Below are positions 1-8,712 of a stretch of 64,000 nucleotides of DNA, in pieces; the first letter of the stretch is position 1; the number at the start of each line of letters is the position of its first letter. The DNA is from Bacillota bacterium. Its GTDB lineage: Bacteria > Bacillota > UBA4882 > UBA10575. The notes beneath the pieces were generated by a model. The model saw only the letters and a program-made list of their open reading frames with translations, made no database searches and had not been told where the DNA came from. The DNA lies in assembly GCA_012735135.1 (NCBI GenBank), contig JAAYHY010000160.1:1-64000 (forward strand). Reading direction: 5' to 3'. A program made the position numbers and the translations under genes.

Positions 1-16
1 ATTCTTGTCATAAAAA

Positions 17-40
17 AACCTATGACATTTGTCATAGGTT
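17..40 (-). terminator. Intrinsic terminator of the two-component operon
   Basis: An 11-bp perfect inverted repeat (AACCTATGACA / TGTCATAGGTT) is followed on the minus strand by seven Ts. The stop codon of the response regulator gene lies inside the right arm, so the hairpin directly ends that transcript. Confidence 0.85.
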
Positions 41-698
41 ACACTATTTTTTTTTCTATTGCGTAGAGAATGGCTTCGGCCCGATCTTTCACATTCAGTT
101 TGGCGTAAATATTACTTACGTAATTTCGAACGGTTCCCTCACTTAGATAAAATTCTTTGGCAATTTCCCGGTTGCCTTTTCCCTGGGCAATCGCCTGCAG
201 GATCTCCAATTCCCTTTCCGTAATTATCTCCCGTATGGAGTCATAATCGCTTTTTGATTTTGTCGGTGGCCCGTTTGAAAGTTTATTCACAACTTTATCA
301 GCTATTTCCGGAGACATTAATACTCCGCCATTGTAAACACTGATAATCGCCGCTTCCAGCCCGGCGGGGGGAATATCCTTCAGTAAATACCCGGCCGCCC
401 CGGCCTTCAACGCTTCAAAAACATACTCATCATCGTCAAAAGTAGTAAGCATGATTATTTTCGCCTCCGGACAACGGTTCCGGATTAACCGGGCGCTCTC
501 CACACCATCCATCACCGGCATTCTGACATCCATCAGAATTATATCCGGATGGAGCCTTTCCGCCAACTCCAAACCCTCTTTCCCATCTGCCGCTTGCGCC
601 ACCACTTGCATACACGGGTTACGCATTTCTAAGACCGACTTTATACTTTCTCGGAATAATGTCTGATCATCCACCAATAAGATTCTGATCTGCTCCAC
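39..698 (-). CDS. NarL/LuxR-family response regulator
   Basis: Cytoplasmic DNA-binding response regulator of 219 residues. The receiver domain (about 1-125) shows the acidic pair in LLVDDQ, the phospho-acceptor Asp in ILMDVRMPVMDG, the Thr switch in MLTTFDDD and the conserved Lys in LLKDIPP. A LuxR-type helix-turn-helix (about 150-215) contains ITERELEIL and the recognition stretch LSEGTVRNYVSNIYAKL. The start is GTG at 698, with AAGGGAG about 8 bases upstream. It overlaps the end of the sensor kinase gene by 32 nt, so the two are translationally coupled partners. Family knowledge says the kinase phosphorylates this protein; target genes cannot be read from the sequence, although the GH3 glycosidase gene upstream may belong to the same unit. 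Confidence 0.93.
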   Translation of the reverse strand: MEQIRILLVDDQTLFRESIKSVLEMRNPCMQVVAQAADGKEGLELAERLHPDIILMDVRMPVMDGVESARLIRNRCPEAKIIMLTTFDDDEYVFEALKAGAAGYLLKDIPPAGLEAAIISVYNGGVLMSPEIADKVVNKLSNGPPTKSKSDYDSIREIITERELEILQAIAQGKGNREIAKEFYLSEGTVRNYVSNIYAKLNVKDRAEAILYAIEKKIV

Positions 699-1905
699 TT
701 ACGTCACTCCCTTTAAATGGTATCCAAAAGTGCAAGGTAAAACCGAATCCCGGGGATGACTCAATAGACAATTCACCATTTTTCGCAGTGATCCTTTCTT
801 TGATCCCTATCAAACCGCATCTTGGAATTATATTCGCGGAACCCGAACCATCATCTTTAATTGTTATATAAATCTTTCCCTCCTTTACCTGCAATTTGAT
901 ATATACGGTGTTGGCTCGTCCATGCCGAAAAGTATTGGTTAAGGCTTCTTGAATTACCCGGTAAATCAACCATTCATTCTCTTCCCCTAAATCCAACGGC
1001 CATTGCGGGATCTCTAAAGAAACATTTATCCCCGTCGCTTGGGAAAAAGCATGGGCCAATTTGGGAATGGACTGCGAAAGATACATCTTTACCGGCGGAC
1101 GCAGCGCTCTCACCGCCCGCCGCACATCCGCCAGGGCTTCCCTGGCCAAATCTCTGCTCTTGTCAAGATTCTCCAAGGCCCCGGCCCGTCCTGCGGAAAT
1201 CAGTTCACGGGTATAGTCAAGAATGGCGATTAAATTGGTAATAATATACCCGACTGAATCATGAATTTCCCGGGAAATTCTGTTTCTCTCACTGACAATG
1301 CTTTCGGTTTGCGACCGCACCGCATATTCCTGTAAACGGATATTCGCCTCCACCAAACGGGTATTAGATTCCTGATAATGTTCGGTCAGGCCCATCAATT
1401 GCTGATAACGATTGAATAATATCCTGATTAACAACCCCAGCATCAAAGCATTACAACAAAGAAGGCAAGGAATAATTATATCCGAGATCTGTGGAGCCGG
1501 ATGGGTGATACCCCAAACGGCGTTATTCTTAAAGCGTTGGTGGATCAACACATAGATAAAAAAAAGGCTTGTCAAAACCCCGCTCTTCACTGAATACACC
1601 ATAAAGATCTCAATAATCAATAAAAAGATGAGTAAAGAAAAGACGTTAAGCAACCCCGGCATGGCTTCCAGAATCATCAGCGCAAATAAAGAACGCATAA
1701 AGAAACCAATTAACGGAATCCACCAAACCGGGATGAGATAAATACCGATCGTTAAGAGGACAGAAGCAATGATCAGCCCGTGAAATTGCCGATCCCAATA
1801 AAAGGGGAGCTCCGCCGGTCTGTTTAAAGTATAGTAGAGGTCAAGAACCCCATAGATAATTAGTGCGAAGACAATTAAAAAACGCTGTATGTGACGGGTC
1901 TTCAT
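667..1905 (-). CDS. Membrane sensor histidine kinase, NarL-type (HisKA_3)
   Basis: About 412 residues. The N-terminal half carries roughly six hydrophobic membrane segments and no obvious extracytoplasmic sensor domain, as in DesK/LiaS-like kinases that sense the membrane. A short coiled coil leads to the HisKA_3 dimerisation domain with the phospho-acceptor His in RISREIHDSVG. The HATPase domain follows, with an N-box (VIQEALTNTFRHG), a G1 box (IKDDGSGS) and GLIGIKERI. The ATG at 1905 is preferred over an upstream in-frame ATG because AGGAAGGGG lies just before it. The gene sits immediately upstream of its response regulator. The ligand is unknown. Confidence 0.92.
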   Translation of the reverse strand: MKTRHIQRFLIVFALIIYGVLDLYYTLNRPAELPFYWDRQFHGLIIASVLLTIGIYLIPVWWIPLIGFFMRSLFALMILEAMPGLLNVFSLLIFLLIIEIFMVYSVKSGVLTSLFFIYVLIHQRFKNNAVWGITHPAPQISDIIIPCLLCCNALMLGLLIRILFNRYQQLMGLTEHYQESNTRLVEANIRLQEYAVRSQTESIVSERNRISREIHDSVGYIITNLIAILDYTRELISAGRAGALENLDKSRDLAREALADVRRAVRALRPPVKMYLSQSIPKLAHAFSQATGINVSLEIPQWPLDLGEENEWLIYRVIQEALTNTFRHGRANTVYIKLQVKEGKIYITIKDDGSGSANIIPRCGLIGIKERITAKNGELSIESSPGFGFTLHFWIPFKGSDVSGADQNLIGG

Positions 1906-2050
1906 TTCAATCCCCTTCCTCACCGACGACAACATTTCTAAAATTCGGCTCAATCTTTAACCAATACCGCCTCCCGGTAATGGGTCTGCCGCCATGGTAA
2001 GGATCGTCCCGTTTTTAATTAACAGCATGCTGAGTGCCTCCTTCCAAACG

Positions 2051-4315
2051 TTAGTCGATGCTACCTTTCTTCAACAGCAGTTTTAATCCGGAAAAATACT
2101 TCCCGTTAGCCATCGCCAACAAACCTTGGAAGAAATTCGCATTCAGACGGCTGAAAATCTGCAAGCTCCGCAGGGGACTACCGGCGGTGGTCTGTAAAAA
2201 CATCCGGTACTCCGCCGTGCCGGGCTCCGCCTTTCTGGCCACTGTTCTTTTCAATCCCCAGTACAAAACCCGCATGACCAAAGAATGGTCCTTCATGTCC
2301 ATGACCGTATCGTTCATGGTGAATTGTCCCTTCCGGGGAAGGCATGGCCGGTATTTACGGCCAAGCATCCGCTCCCATTCCTCCTGGGAGGGATAGCCGC
2401 TTGGGTTTTCGTACCAGGACCCCCGCTGCCAAACAGGGACTTCCACGGTTTCGCCGGCTTTATCAATGAATCCGGCCACCATCAGTTGGTCCGGACCGCC
2501 GCCCACCAGCACCGTGTACCGGCCGCCGGGCACCTTCCAAGTACCGTCCCAAACGGCAAAACAACGGTCGTCCAGGTCAAAACGGACCTCTTTCTTCTCG
2601 CCCGGCTGGAGATAAACTTTGGCAAAGCGTTTTAACTCCCGGACGGGCCGGTGGATCCCGTCTTGCGGAGGAGCGATATAAAGCTGCACAATTTCAGCGC
2701 CACCGCGGTGGCCGGTGTTTGCCACCGTCACGGAGATCCTTTCCCCGTCGATTTTCAAGTCGGAATAGGTAAACTCCGTATAACTCAAGCCAAAACCGAA
2801 TTTCCAGCCCACGTCCACCTTTGCTTTGTCGTAATAGCGGTAACCGACATAGATTCCCTCGCGGTACTGACCATCCCGCTGGGGATAGTAGGCCGCCGAG
2901 GGACAATCGCTGTATTTGAGAGGCCAGGTTTCGGCTAGTTTCCCGCAGGGGTTGGCTTTACCGTACAGCAAATTCTTGACGGCTTCGGCGCCGGCTTGCC
3001 CCGGCAGGCCCATATACAAAATGGCCTTCACTTTGTCGGCCCACGGGGTTTCCACCGGGGCGCCACAGAAAAGGACCACCACCGTATTGGGATTTGCCGC
3101 CGCCACCTCTTCGATGAGCTTCACTTGCTCAGCCGGCAGCGCCATATTTTCCCGGTCAAAGCCCTCACCCTCAATCTCCGGCGGCAACCCGGCAAAGACC
3201 ACCGCCACCTCGGCCTCTCTCACCCCCACGCCTGCCCCCAGGAGAGCGGCGGGCTGGTTCAGTTTGGTCGGGTTAATATGACTGGAACCCGCACCTTGAT
3301 AACGTATGTTATGGGCCATCGGACCCACGATGGCAATTTTCGCTCCTTCCTTCAGGGGCAGAATCCCATCTTCATTCTTAAGCAACACCGCGCTTTGCTC
3401 CGCGGCGATCCGCGCCAGTTCATGATGGGCCTCGTAGTCACAAGACCCTTTATTTTTCAGGGCTTCCACCGCTTCGTGCACCATCTTCTTAACCCGTTCC
3501 ACACTCCCGTCGATCTCCTCTTCGGCCAGCTCACCCCGGGCTACCGCGGCCAGCACCTCTTGGACCATGTAGTTACTCCCGCCGGGCATGTTCAGGTCGC
3601 AACCCGCCCGGAAAGCGGCAATCCGGTCATGCATGGCGCCCCAGTCGGTCATCACCAGGCCTTCAAAACCCCATTCCTCCCGCAAAATGCCGGTTAAGAG
3701 CTGCGCATGGTCGCTACAGTAGGTGCCGTTAACTTTATTGTAGGCGCACATCACGGTCTTGGGTTTCCCCTCACGGACCGCGATTTCAAAAGGGGTCAGA
3801 TAAATCTCCCGGAGCGTGCGCTCGTCCAGGATGGAATCGGAACTAAACCGTTTATACTCCTGATTGTTACAGGCAAAATGCTTCAGACAAGTGCCGATCC
3901 CCTTTTCCTGGGCGCCTTTGATGAAACCGGCCGCCATTTTCCCGGCCAGATAAGGATCTTCGGAGAAATACTCAAAATTACGGCCACATAAGGGGTTACG
4001 TTTAATGTTGACCCCGGGGCCAAGGAAAACACCCACCCCTTGATCGGCCGCTTCCTCGGCAATGGCGGCGCCGATTTTACCAACCAATTCCTCATCCCAG
4101 CTACAAGCGGTTGATACGGCCGCCGGAAAACAAGTGGCCGGCCGGGAAGCGTTGACTCCCTGGTCTGTATCGGGGTTTTCCTGTTTGCGCAAGCCGTGGG
4201 GACCGTCGCACATAAACATGGACGGAATCCCGTATTCCGGAAAGGCTTTGGTTTCCCAGAAATTTTTCCCCTCACACAGCGCAATTTTGTCTCTAAGTTC
4301 CATTTTAGTTCCCAT
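2051..4315 (-). CDS. Glycoside hydrolase family 3 beta-glycosidase
   Basis: About 754 residues, the usual size of a three-domain GH3 enzyme: an N-terminal TIM-barrel with GPGVNIKRNPLCGRNFEYFS and the catalytic nucleophile Asp in GLVMTDWGAM, a C-terminal alpha/beta sandwich (AIVGPMAHNIRYQGAGSSH, LPGQAGAEAV), and a fibronectin-III-like domain (GFGLSYTEFTYS). No signal peptide is visible, so it probably acts in the cytoplasm on imported oligosaccharides, releasing terminal beta-linked sugars (beta-glucosidase, xylosidase or N-acetylhexosaminidase are all possible). The C-terminal 130 or so residues beyond the Fn3 domain are an uncommon extension. The start was moved to the ATG preceded by AGGAGGGG (position 4315), eight codons inside the longest frame. 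Confidence 0.93.
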   Translation of the reverse strand: MGTKMELRDKIALCEGKNFWETKAFPEYGIPSMFMCDGPHGLRKQENPDTDQGVNASRPATCFPAAVSTACSWDEELVGKIGAAIAEEAADQGVGVFLGPGVNIKRNPLCGRNFEYFSEDPYLAGKMAAGFIKGAQEKGIGTCLKHFACNNQEYKRFSSDSILDERTLREIYLTPFEIAVREGKPKTVMCAYNKVNGTYCSDHAQLLTGILREEWGFEGLVMTDWGAMHDRIAAFRAGCDLNMPGGSNYMVQEVLAAVARGELAEEEIDGSVERVKKMVHEAVEALKNKGSCDYEAHHELARIAAEQSAVLLKNEDGILPLKEGAKIAIVGPMAHNIRYQGAGSSHINPTKLNQPAALLGAGVGVREAEVAVVFAGLPPEIEGEGFDRENMALPAEQVKLIEEVAAANPNTVVVLFCGAPVETPWADKVKAILYMGLPGQAGAEAVKNLLYGKANPCGKLAETWPLKYSDCPSAAYYPQRDGQYREGIYVGYRYYDKAKVDVGWKFGFGLSYTEFTYSDLKIDGERISVTVANTGHRGGAEIVQLYIAPPQDGIHRPVRELKRFAKVYLQPGEKKEVRFDLDDRCFAVWDGTWKVPGGRYTVLVGGGPDQLMVAGFIDKAGETVEVPVWQRGSWYENPSGYPSQEEWERMLGRKYRPCLPRKGQFTMNDTVMDMKDHSLVMRVLYWGLKRTVARKAEPGTAEYRMFLQTTAGSPLRSLQIFSRLNANFFQGLLAMANGKYFSGLKLLLKKGSID

Positions 4316-4489
4316 CTCCACCCCTCCTCTTCCCCGCATGGGCGTTTCCTGTAAATCTTCTTCCCCTTTATCGACTTATCCTTCTTTTACCGGTTAACCA
4401 GTCATCACTCCCGTGCTCAACGACTGCTCAGCCCGGCCGCATCTTAATAAAAAAACTGTTCCTCAGCAAATTGTCCATTATAAAGTAAA

Positions 4490-4512
4490 CCTTTGCTCGT
4501 CCGGAGCAAAGG
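4490..4512 (-). terminator. Hairpin terminator after the GNAT gene
   Basis: CCTTTGCTC / GAGCAAAGG form a 9-bp stem just beyond the stop codon of the acetyltransferase gene. On the minus strand it is followed by a T-rich run (TTTACTTTA). Confidence 0.6.
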
Positions 4513-4519
4513 CCTTCCC

Positions 4520-5236
4520 TCAATTGGATTTTTTACTATATAGAATTTCTAGGCCGGTCCCGGTTTTCCGGTAACCGGTCCCCTGGTGTCCTTGGTTCAA
4601 AAGGGTGAGCTGACGGCAAAGATCGAGACTGGGAACGGGAATTGTTTCCCACGCTTGAAAAAGCTCTTCCGTCCATAAATCGCGGTAGAAAATATAACGC
4701 CAGCTATTGTTGTATTTCTGTTTTAAGGCGACAATCTTCATTTTTTGCGCAAACTTATCGACAATACCGGGGACGTTGGCCGGCATCACTGTGGCGCAGA
4801 GATGACGGTATTCCTTTCCCAATAACACCTGTTGAAGAAGGAGCTTACCCATCTTTGTCTGGAGTCTATTCCCGCGGTAAGCGGGATGAACAAAGAAGGC
4901 TTCCAAATGGACCACCTGTCTTAACTCCGGGGCCGGAAGGCCGATGTCCCTTCCTAAGTTATCCCCATTATCTTTTGGAAAGTAAACCGCCCCGAAAGCA
5001 ATCAATTGATCTTCAACAAAGGCGCCCAGGGCCTGTCCCGCTTTCCCCGATAAAATATTTCTGATTTCCGCCGGGGTTAAGGGAAAATACAAATCCTTGC
5101 ACGGCAAAGTATCAAGAATATAAGCTTGTAATTCTTCCACTTGAAGGAAGTGGCTTTCCTCCAGCCAGTCAACTTGACAAGGATAGCTTTCCGTTGTTCC
5201 CTGGCGCCTTATGACGAAAGTAGCAGGCTCATTCAT
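4520..5236 (-). CDS. GNAT-family N-acetyltransferase
   Basis: About 238 residues. The GNAT core lies centrally: an acceptor region (GAFVEDQLIAFGAVYFP), then VHLEAFFVHPAYRGNRLQTKMGKLLLQ, where the RGNRLQ segment is the acetyl-CoA pyrophosphate-binding motif A. The N-terminal 60 residues and C-terminal tail are not diagnostic, and the substrate is unknown. The ATG at 5236 has GGGGG nine bases upstream and was chosen over the ATG 16 codons earlier, which lacks a ribosome binding site. It is flanked by its own terminator and stands alone. Confidence 0.82.
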   Translation of the reverse strand: MNEPATFVIRRQGTTESYPCQVDWLEESHFLQVEELQAYILDTLPCKDLYFPLTPAEIRNILSGKAGQALGAFVEDQLIAFGAVYFPKDNGDNLGRDIGLPAPELRQVVHLEAFFVHPAYRGNRLQTKMGKLLLQQVLLGKEYRHLCATVMPANVPGIVDKFAQKMKIVALKQKYNNSWRYIFYRDLWTEELFQAWETIPVPSLDLCRQLTLLNQGHQGTGYRKTGTGLEILYSKKSN

Positions 5237-5407
5237 TATGGTCAACCCCCGTCCAAGTCTTTGAAGTTCGCTGGAGACCGGCATCTTTAGCGTTCCATAA
5301 AACCGAAGACGTCCGTTTAATTCATATCTTCACTTATTCAAAGCTTGGTGATGCGGTCCCCCAAGTGAGCCTGGGCAAGCAGAGGGTGGCAAGAAGTAAA
5401 GACGTTT

Positions 5408-6199
5408 CTAACGTCTTTCTACCTTAATAGAACCGTTTCCTGTCCTGAGCAAAATTAGATTTTCGCCATTTCCATCCGTCCATTTCCCTGTACGGGAACT
5501 ACGAGAAGCAAAAATAATAATATTACCTATACCGGATTGGGCGTCAATGGTTGCATTAGCCGGCATTCGAGCGGTATAAACCAGAATATTTCCATTGCCG
5601 GTTGATAAGTTAATGGGCCACCGATCAATCCTTTCCGCGGACAGCCGAATCTGACCGTTCCCTGTTCTGCCTCTTATGGTTCCGGAGACATCGGCAAAAA
5701 GGAGTTGACCGTTCTTTGTTTCCGCGGAGACTTCGGCGGCGGTAATTGATTTCAAAGTAACTACGCCATTATCGATGTTAATTTCCACTTTTTCCACTTG
5801 TAAATTGTCAATTTGAACGGAACCATTACCCCCCTCCGCCATTAAGGCGACATACGCCTTGACCGGTAAAAGGATCTCAACCATAAAATTAATGTTTTCA
5901 GCCGAGTGCTTCTTTTCCGCCTTCACCTTTAAAGTTGCCTGCGCTACCTAAACCGAAAAAGTATCGATCTCCCTTGCGGGTTTATTCGCATATAACTTAA
6001 CCGTTCCGGTCTGGCCGCTGGCCGGGAATACTTTAACCCCTAGATTATTGGTTTCGATCAGGATATCGTCAAATTCCCCGTCAACAACTTGCTCCTTGAT
6101 CACCACCCACTTTTGTTTAGCCTGACAGCCAATGGTTCCCAGCAACAACAGAAGCAGAGCGCAAAACCGCAACTTTTTCGAAGAAACGACCCTTATCAT
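5408..6199 (-). pseudogene. DUF4097-like lipoprotein gene interrupted by an in-frame amber codon
   Basis: The first 83 codons encode a lipoprotein signal peptide with lipobox LLLLGTIGCQ and the start of a beta-rich domain. An in-frame TAG stands at 5948-5950. The same frame then continues without a gap (VAQATLKVKAEKKHSAENIN) for another 180 codons of repetitive beta-helix sequence, with recurrent NGNGxI/NGxV turns typical of DUF4097 putative adhesins. Because both halves are in phase and a good ribosome binding site (GGGAGG) precedes only the first ATG, one ancestral gene of about 263 codons broken by a nonsense change (for example CAG to TAG) is the simplest reading. A read error or strain polymorphism is also possible. 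Confidence 0.8.
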
Positions 6200-6727
6200 C
6201 TGACCTACCTCCCATCAACTTCTTCGCCGTCCAATTCCAAAAATACGAAAATAGCTGTTTGCAGTCCATCACCCGCCGTACTCTTTTAATACCCACTCGA
6301 GCACCGGATCGATCCCCTTCCGGACATCACTATATTGCACTGGGATATAGATCTTTAATTGGTGCGACGGTGGAAGCGGTTATCTGGTAGACGCTGACCA
6401 GCCACAACGGCAGTGGAGAAGTAAGCCGTAAGCATCGAATTGCCAAAGTCCGTTATACTTCACAGCGCTGCCAAGCAGAACGGTAAGGACAGCGACAATA
6501 AACCCCAATGGGCAAAGAAGCAGGGCAAGAAAACCCTTCTTTCCTTTCACTTTTTCCGACTCCCCAATGGTGATTCCGGCATGGGCAAAAATAAGCCGGG
6601 TTCTAGACCAAAAAATTTTCTCCGCCAACTTCACATAATGATAGCATATCTGGCAGATCTATGCAATTTCTTGCTTCCTTTCTTCAGGTTTCCGCCGGCC
6701 GCCAAAGCCGGTCCCGTTTCTCCCTCT
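6200..6727. other. Gap with one weak membrane-protein ORF
   Basis: About 530 bases without a convincing gene. The minus strand holds an 84-codon GTG-started frame (6380-6634) with one strongly hydrophobic segment (GFLALLLCPLGFIVAVLTVL). It lacks a clear ribosome binding site and has an atypical C-terminus, so it may be a remnant of a small membrane protein. Nothing else is recognisable. Confidence 0.4.
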
Positions 6728-7219
6728 TTACTGCCCATGCCGGAAGAGCCACGCCCTTAAGTATTGTAGATCTTCGTGATCCGGGTAATCGGTGTGGCTT
6801 TGCAGGCCTTCCAGTTCCTGCAGGCGTTTCGGGTCCGCCCGGAAATAGATGATCAGGCTCCGGATAAACCGCATGGTAGCCGGGGTAATGTAATGTTCGA
6901 TCCCTTCCACCTGCTCTTCGACTCTGGTATTCTCCTTGGAAAGCCGGAAAAATTCTTTGAGTTTTTCGTCCCGCCAGACCAAAAAACGGCCATAAACCAT
7001 TCCCTTCTCGGTCAACGCAATATTCCGGTATTTCTCATACTTAATAAAACCGGCTTCATCCAGTTTTTGGATCATCCGCGTCACTGAAGATGGTTTAACC
7101 TTGATGGCGTTGGAGAGATCGACCGGGCGGATATAACCTTGAGCCGAGACAATCCGGTAAAACATTTCCAGATAATCTTCCATGCTTTCCGTTAAAATCA
7201 TCTCTTTATACATCGGCAT
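6728..7219 (-). CDS. DtxR/MntR-type metal-dependent transcriptional regulator
   Basis: About 163 residues. The N-terminal winged helix-turn-helix (ESMEDYLEMFYRI ... IRPVDLSNAIKVKPSSVTRMIQKL ... FIKYEKYRNIALTEKG) is the classic DtxR/MntR layout. The dimerisation/metal-binding part follows, with VEGIEHYITPATMRFI matching the region that supplies the Glu/His metal ligands. It has no SH3-like third domain, as in MntR. It lies just downstream of feoA-feoB on the same strand and is preceded by a perfect TTAG-N6-CTAA palindrome, so it most likely represses the feo genes and itself when Fe(II) or Mn(II) is plentiful. Two closely spaced ATGs (7219, 7213) share the GGGAG motif; the exact start is uncertain. 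Confidence 0.88.
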   Translation of the reverse strand: MPMYKEMILTESMEDYLEMFYRIVSAQGYIRPVDLSNAIKVKPSSVTRMIQKLDEAGFIKYEKYRNIALTEKGMVYGRFLVWRDEKLKEFFRLSKENTRVEEQVEGIEHYITPATMRFIRSLIIYFRADPKRLQELEGLQSHTDYPDHEDLQYLRAWLFRHGQ

Positions 7220-7277
7220 CTCCCGTTCTCCCAGCGGTGGCAGGCCTTCCCGCCACCGCCCGACGTTAACTAACACT

Positions 7278-7291
7278 TTAGCTTATGCTAA
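7278..7291. promoter_or_regulatory. Candidate metalloregulator operator (TTAG-N6-CTAA)
   Basis: TTAGCTTATGCTAA sits inside an 18-bp perfect inverted repeat (CTTTAGC-TTAT-GCTAAAG, 7276-7293) between feoB and dtxR, about 60 bases before the dtxR start. The same half-sites and spacing recur twice upstream of the second feo operon (58499, 58521). Confidence 0.65.
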
Positions 7292-7323
7292 AGATCTTTC
7301 CGGCAGAACCGGCTCCCGCCGGT

Positions 7324-8712
7324 CTATACCAAACCCAACGCCCGCACAATTTGGGTAATCCCAAAGCAAACCATGACTCCAATCCCGGTGGGGATTAAGG
7401 CCGCCAGCACGGTCCATTTGGGGCTTTGTGTCTCTTTCCCGATGGTTAAGAGGGTCGTCGCGCAGGGAAAATGAAGGAGTGAAAAGAGCATCATGTTGAG
7501 CACCGTCAACCAGGTCCAGCCGTTCTTCACCAATAATTCCCGTAAGGCGTCTATACTATCTAACTCCATGATCATTCCCTGGGCTAAATAGCTCATAATT
7601 AAAATTGGAATTACAATTTCATTGGCGGGCAGACCCAAGATAAAGGCTAAGACGATGAAACCATCAAGGCCGATGGCGTGCCCAAAGCCCTGTAACCATC
7701 CGGCCAGATGCGCCAGGATACTTAAATCCCCCACCCGCAGATTGGCAAGAATCCAGGTGATCGCGCCCGCCGGCGCCGCCACCACAACAGCCCGCATTAA
7801 GACAAACAAGGTCCGGTCCAGTACCGAACGGATCAATAACGGACCGATTTTGGGGATACGATACGGAGGCAGTTCCAGTGTAAAAGTGGAAGGAACCCCC
7901 TTTAACAAAGTTTTTGACAAAGCCCAAGAGACCGCCAGAGTGACCAAAACGCCAAGGACCACCACTCCAGCCACCAGAGCGGAAGCAGCAAAACTATTAT
8001 AATCCTTTGCCAGTATTCCCAGGAAGACGGCGGCCATGGTAATCATCGTCGGGAACCGTCCATTGCACGGAACGAAATTATTGGTCAGGATCGCAATTAG
8101 CCGTTCCCGGGGGGATTCAATAATCCGGCAGGCAATGATCCCGGCGGCGTTGCAACCGAACCCCATACACATGGTGAGAATCTGTTTTCCATGGGCTCCC
8201 GCTTTCTTAAACAGATGATCAAGGTTAAAGGCCACCCGGGGTAGATAACCCAAATCTTCGAGAAAAGTAAAGAGCGGGAAGAAGATGGCCATCGGCGGTA
8301 ACATGACCGAAACCACCCAGGCCAAACCACGATACAAGCCTAAAACCAATACCCCATGCAGCCAGCCGGGAGCGCCCACCCACTGGAAAAACGCCGTTAG
8401 CCGGTGTTGAAAACCAAACAGAAGGTCCGCCAGGAGCGCTGAGGGGAGATTGGCGCCGCTAATGGTCAGCCAAAAGATAAAACTAAGTAAAGCGAGCATC
8501 AGAGGATAACCAAAGATTTTCGAGGTGACAATATTATCAATCGTGCGGTCCAAATCCCTCTTGTTCCCTTGTTTCTTTACCACTTTTCCTGCTATCCTCT
8601 GGGCCTCGCGATAAAGCTCCTGCACGACCTCATCCCGGACCGCGCCCAGTTGCCTCCGCTCGGTTTCCGCTTTTTGCAGCAGGCGGTCAAAATCAATCTC
8701 CAAGTTGTTCAA
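7324..8712 (-). CDS. feoB: FeoB permease half (split ferrous iron transporter, membrane domain)
   Basis: 462 residues of membrane domain only, with no GTPase. A charged N-terminal stretch of about 60 residues precedes some eight hydrophobic segments. Gate-type motifs are present: LTMCMGFGCNAAGIIACR with conserved Cys, FVPCNGRFP, and near the end LGLPANEIVIPIL plus LHFPCATTLLTI. Its start overlaps the stop of the GTPase gene by 4 nt (ATGA), so the two halves are translationally coupled and together rebuild FeoB. It should import Fe(II) across the cytoplasmic membrane under anoxic conditions. Confidence 0.9.
   Translation of the reverse strand: MNNLEIDFDRLLQKAETERRQLGAVRDEVVQELYREAQRIAGKVVKKQGNKRDLDRTIDNIVTSKIFGYPLMLALLSFIFWLTISGANLPSALLADLLFGFQHRLTAFFQWVGAPGWLHGVLVLGLYRGLAWVVSVMLPPMAIFFPLFTFLEDLGYLPRVAFNLDHLFKKAGAHGKQILTMCMGFGCNAAGIIACRIIESPRERLIAILTNNFVPCNGRFPTMITMAAVFLGILAKDYNSFAASALVAGVVVLGVLVTLAVSWALSKTLLKGVPSTFTLELPPYRIPKIGPLLIRSVLDRTLFVLMRAVVVAAPAGAITWILANLRVGDLSILAHLAGWLQGFGHAIGLDGFIVLAFILGLPANEIVIPILIMSYLAQGMIMELDSIDALRELLVKNGWTWLTVLNMMLFSLLHFPCATTLLTIGKETQSPKWTVLAALIPTGIGVMVCFGITQIVRALGLV

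Noticed and set aside
2996-3697. 233-codon plus-strand frame inside the GH3 gene
   Set aside because: Antisense shadow; the GH3 frame has catalytic motifs and a strong start signal.
5948-5950. TAG as pyrrolysine or other recoding signal
   Set aside because: The other nonsense lesion in the window is TAA (38898), many intact genes end normally at TAG, and no recoding element is evident; plain mutation is simpler.
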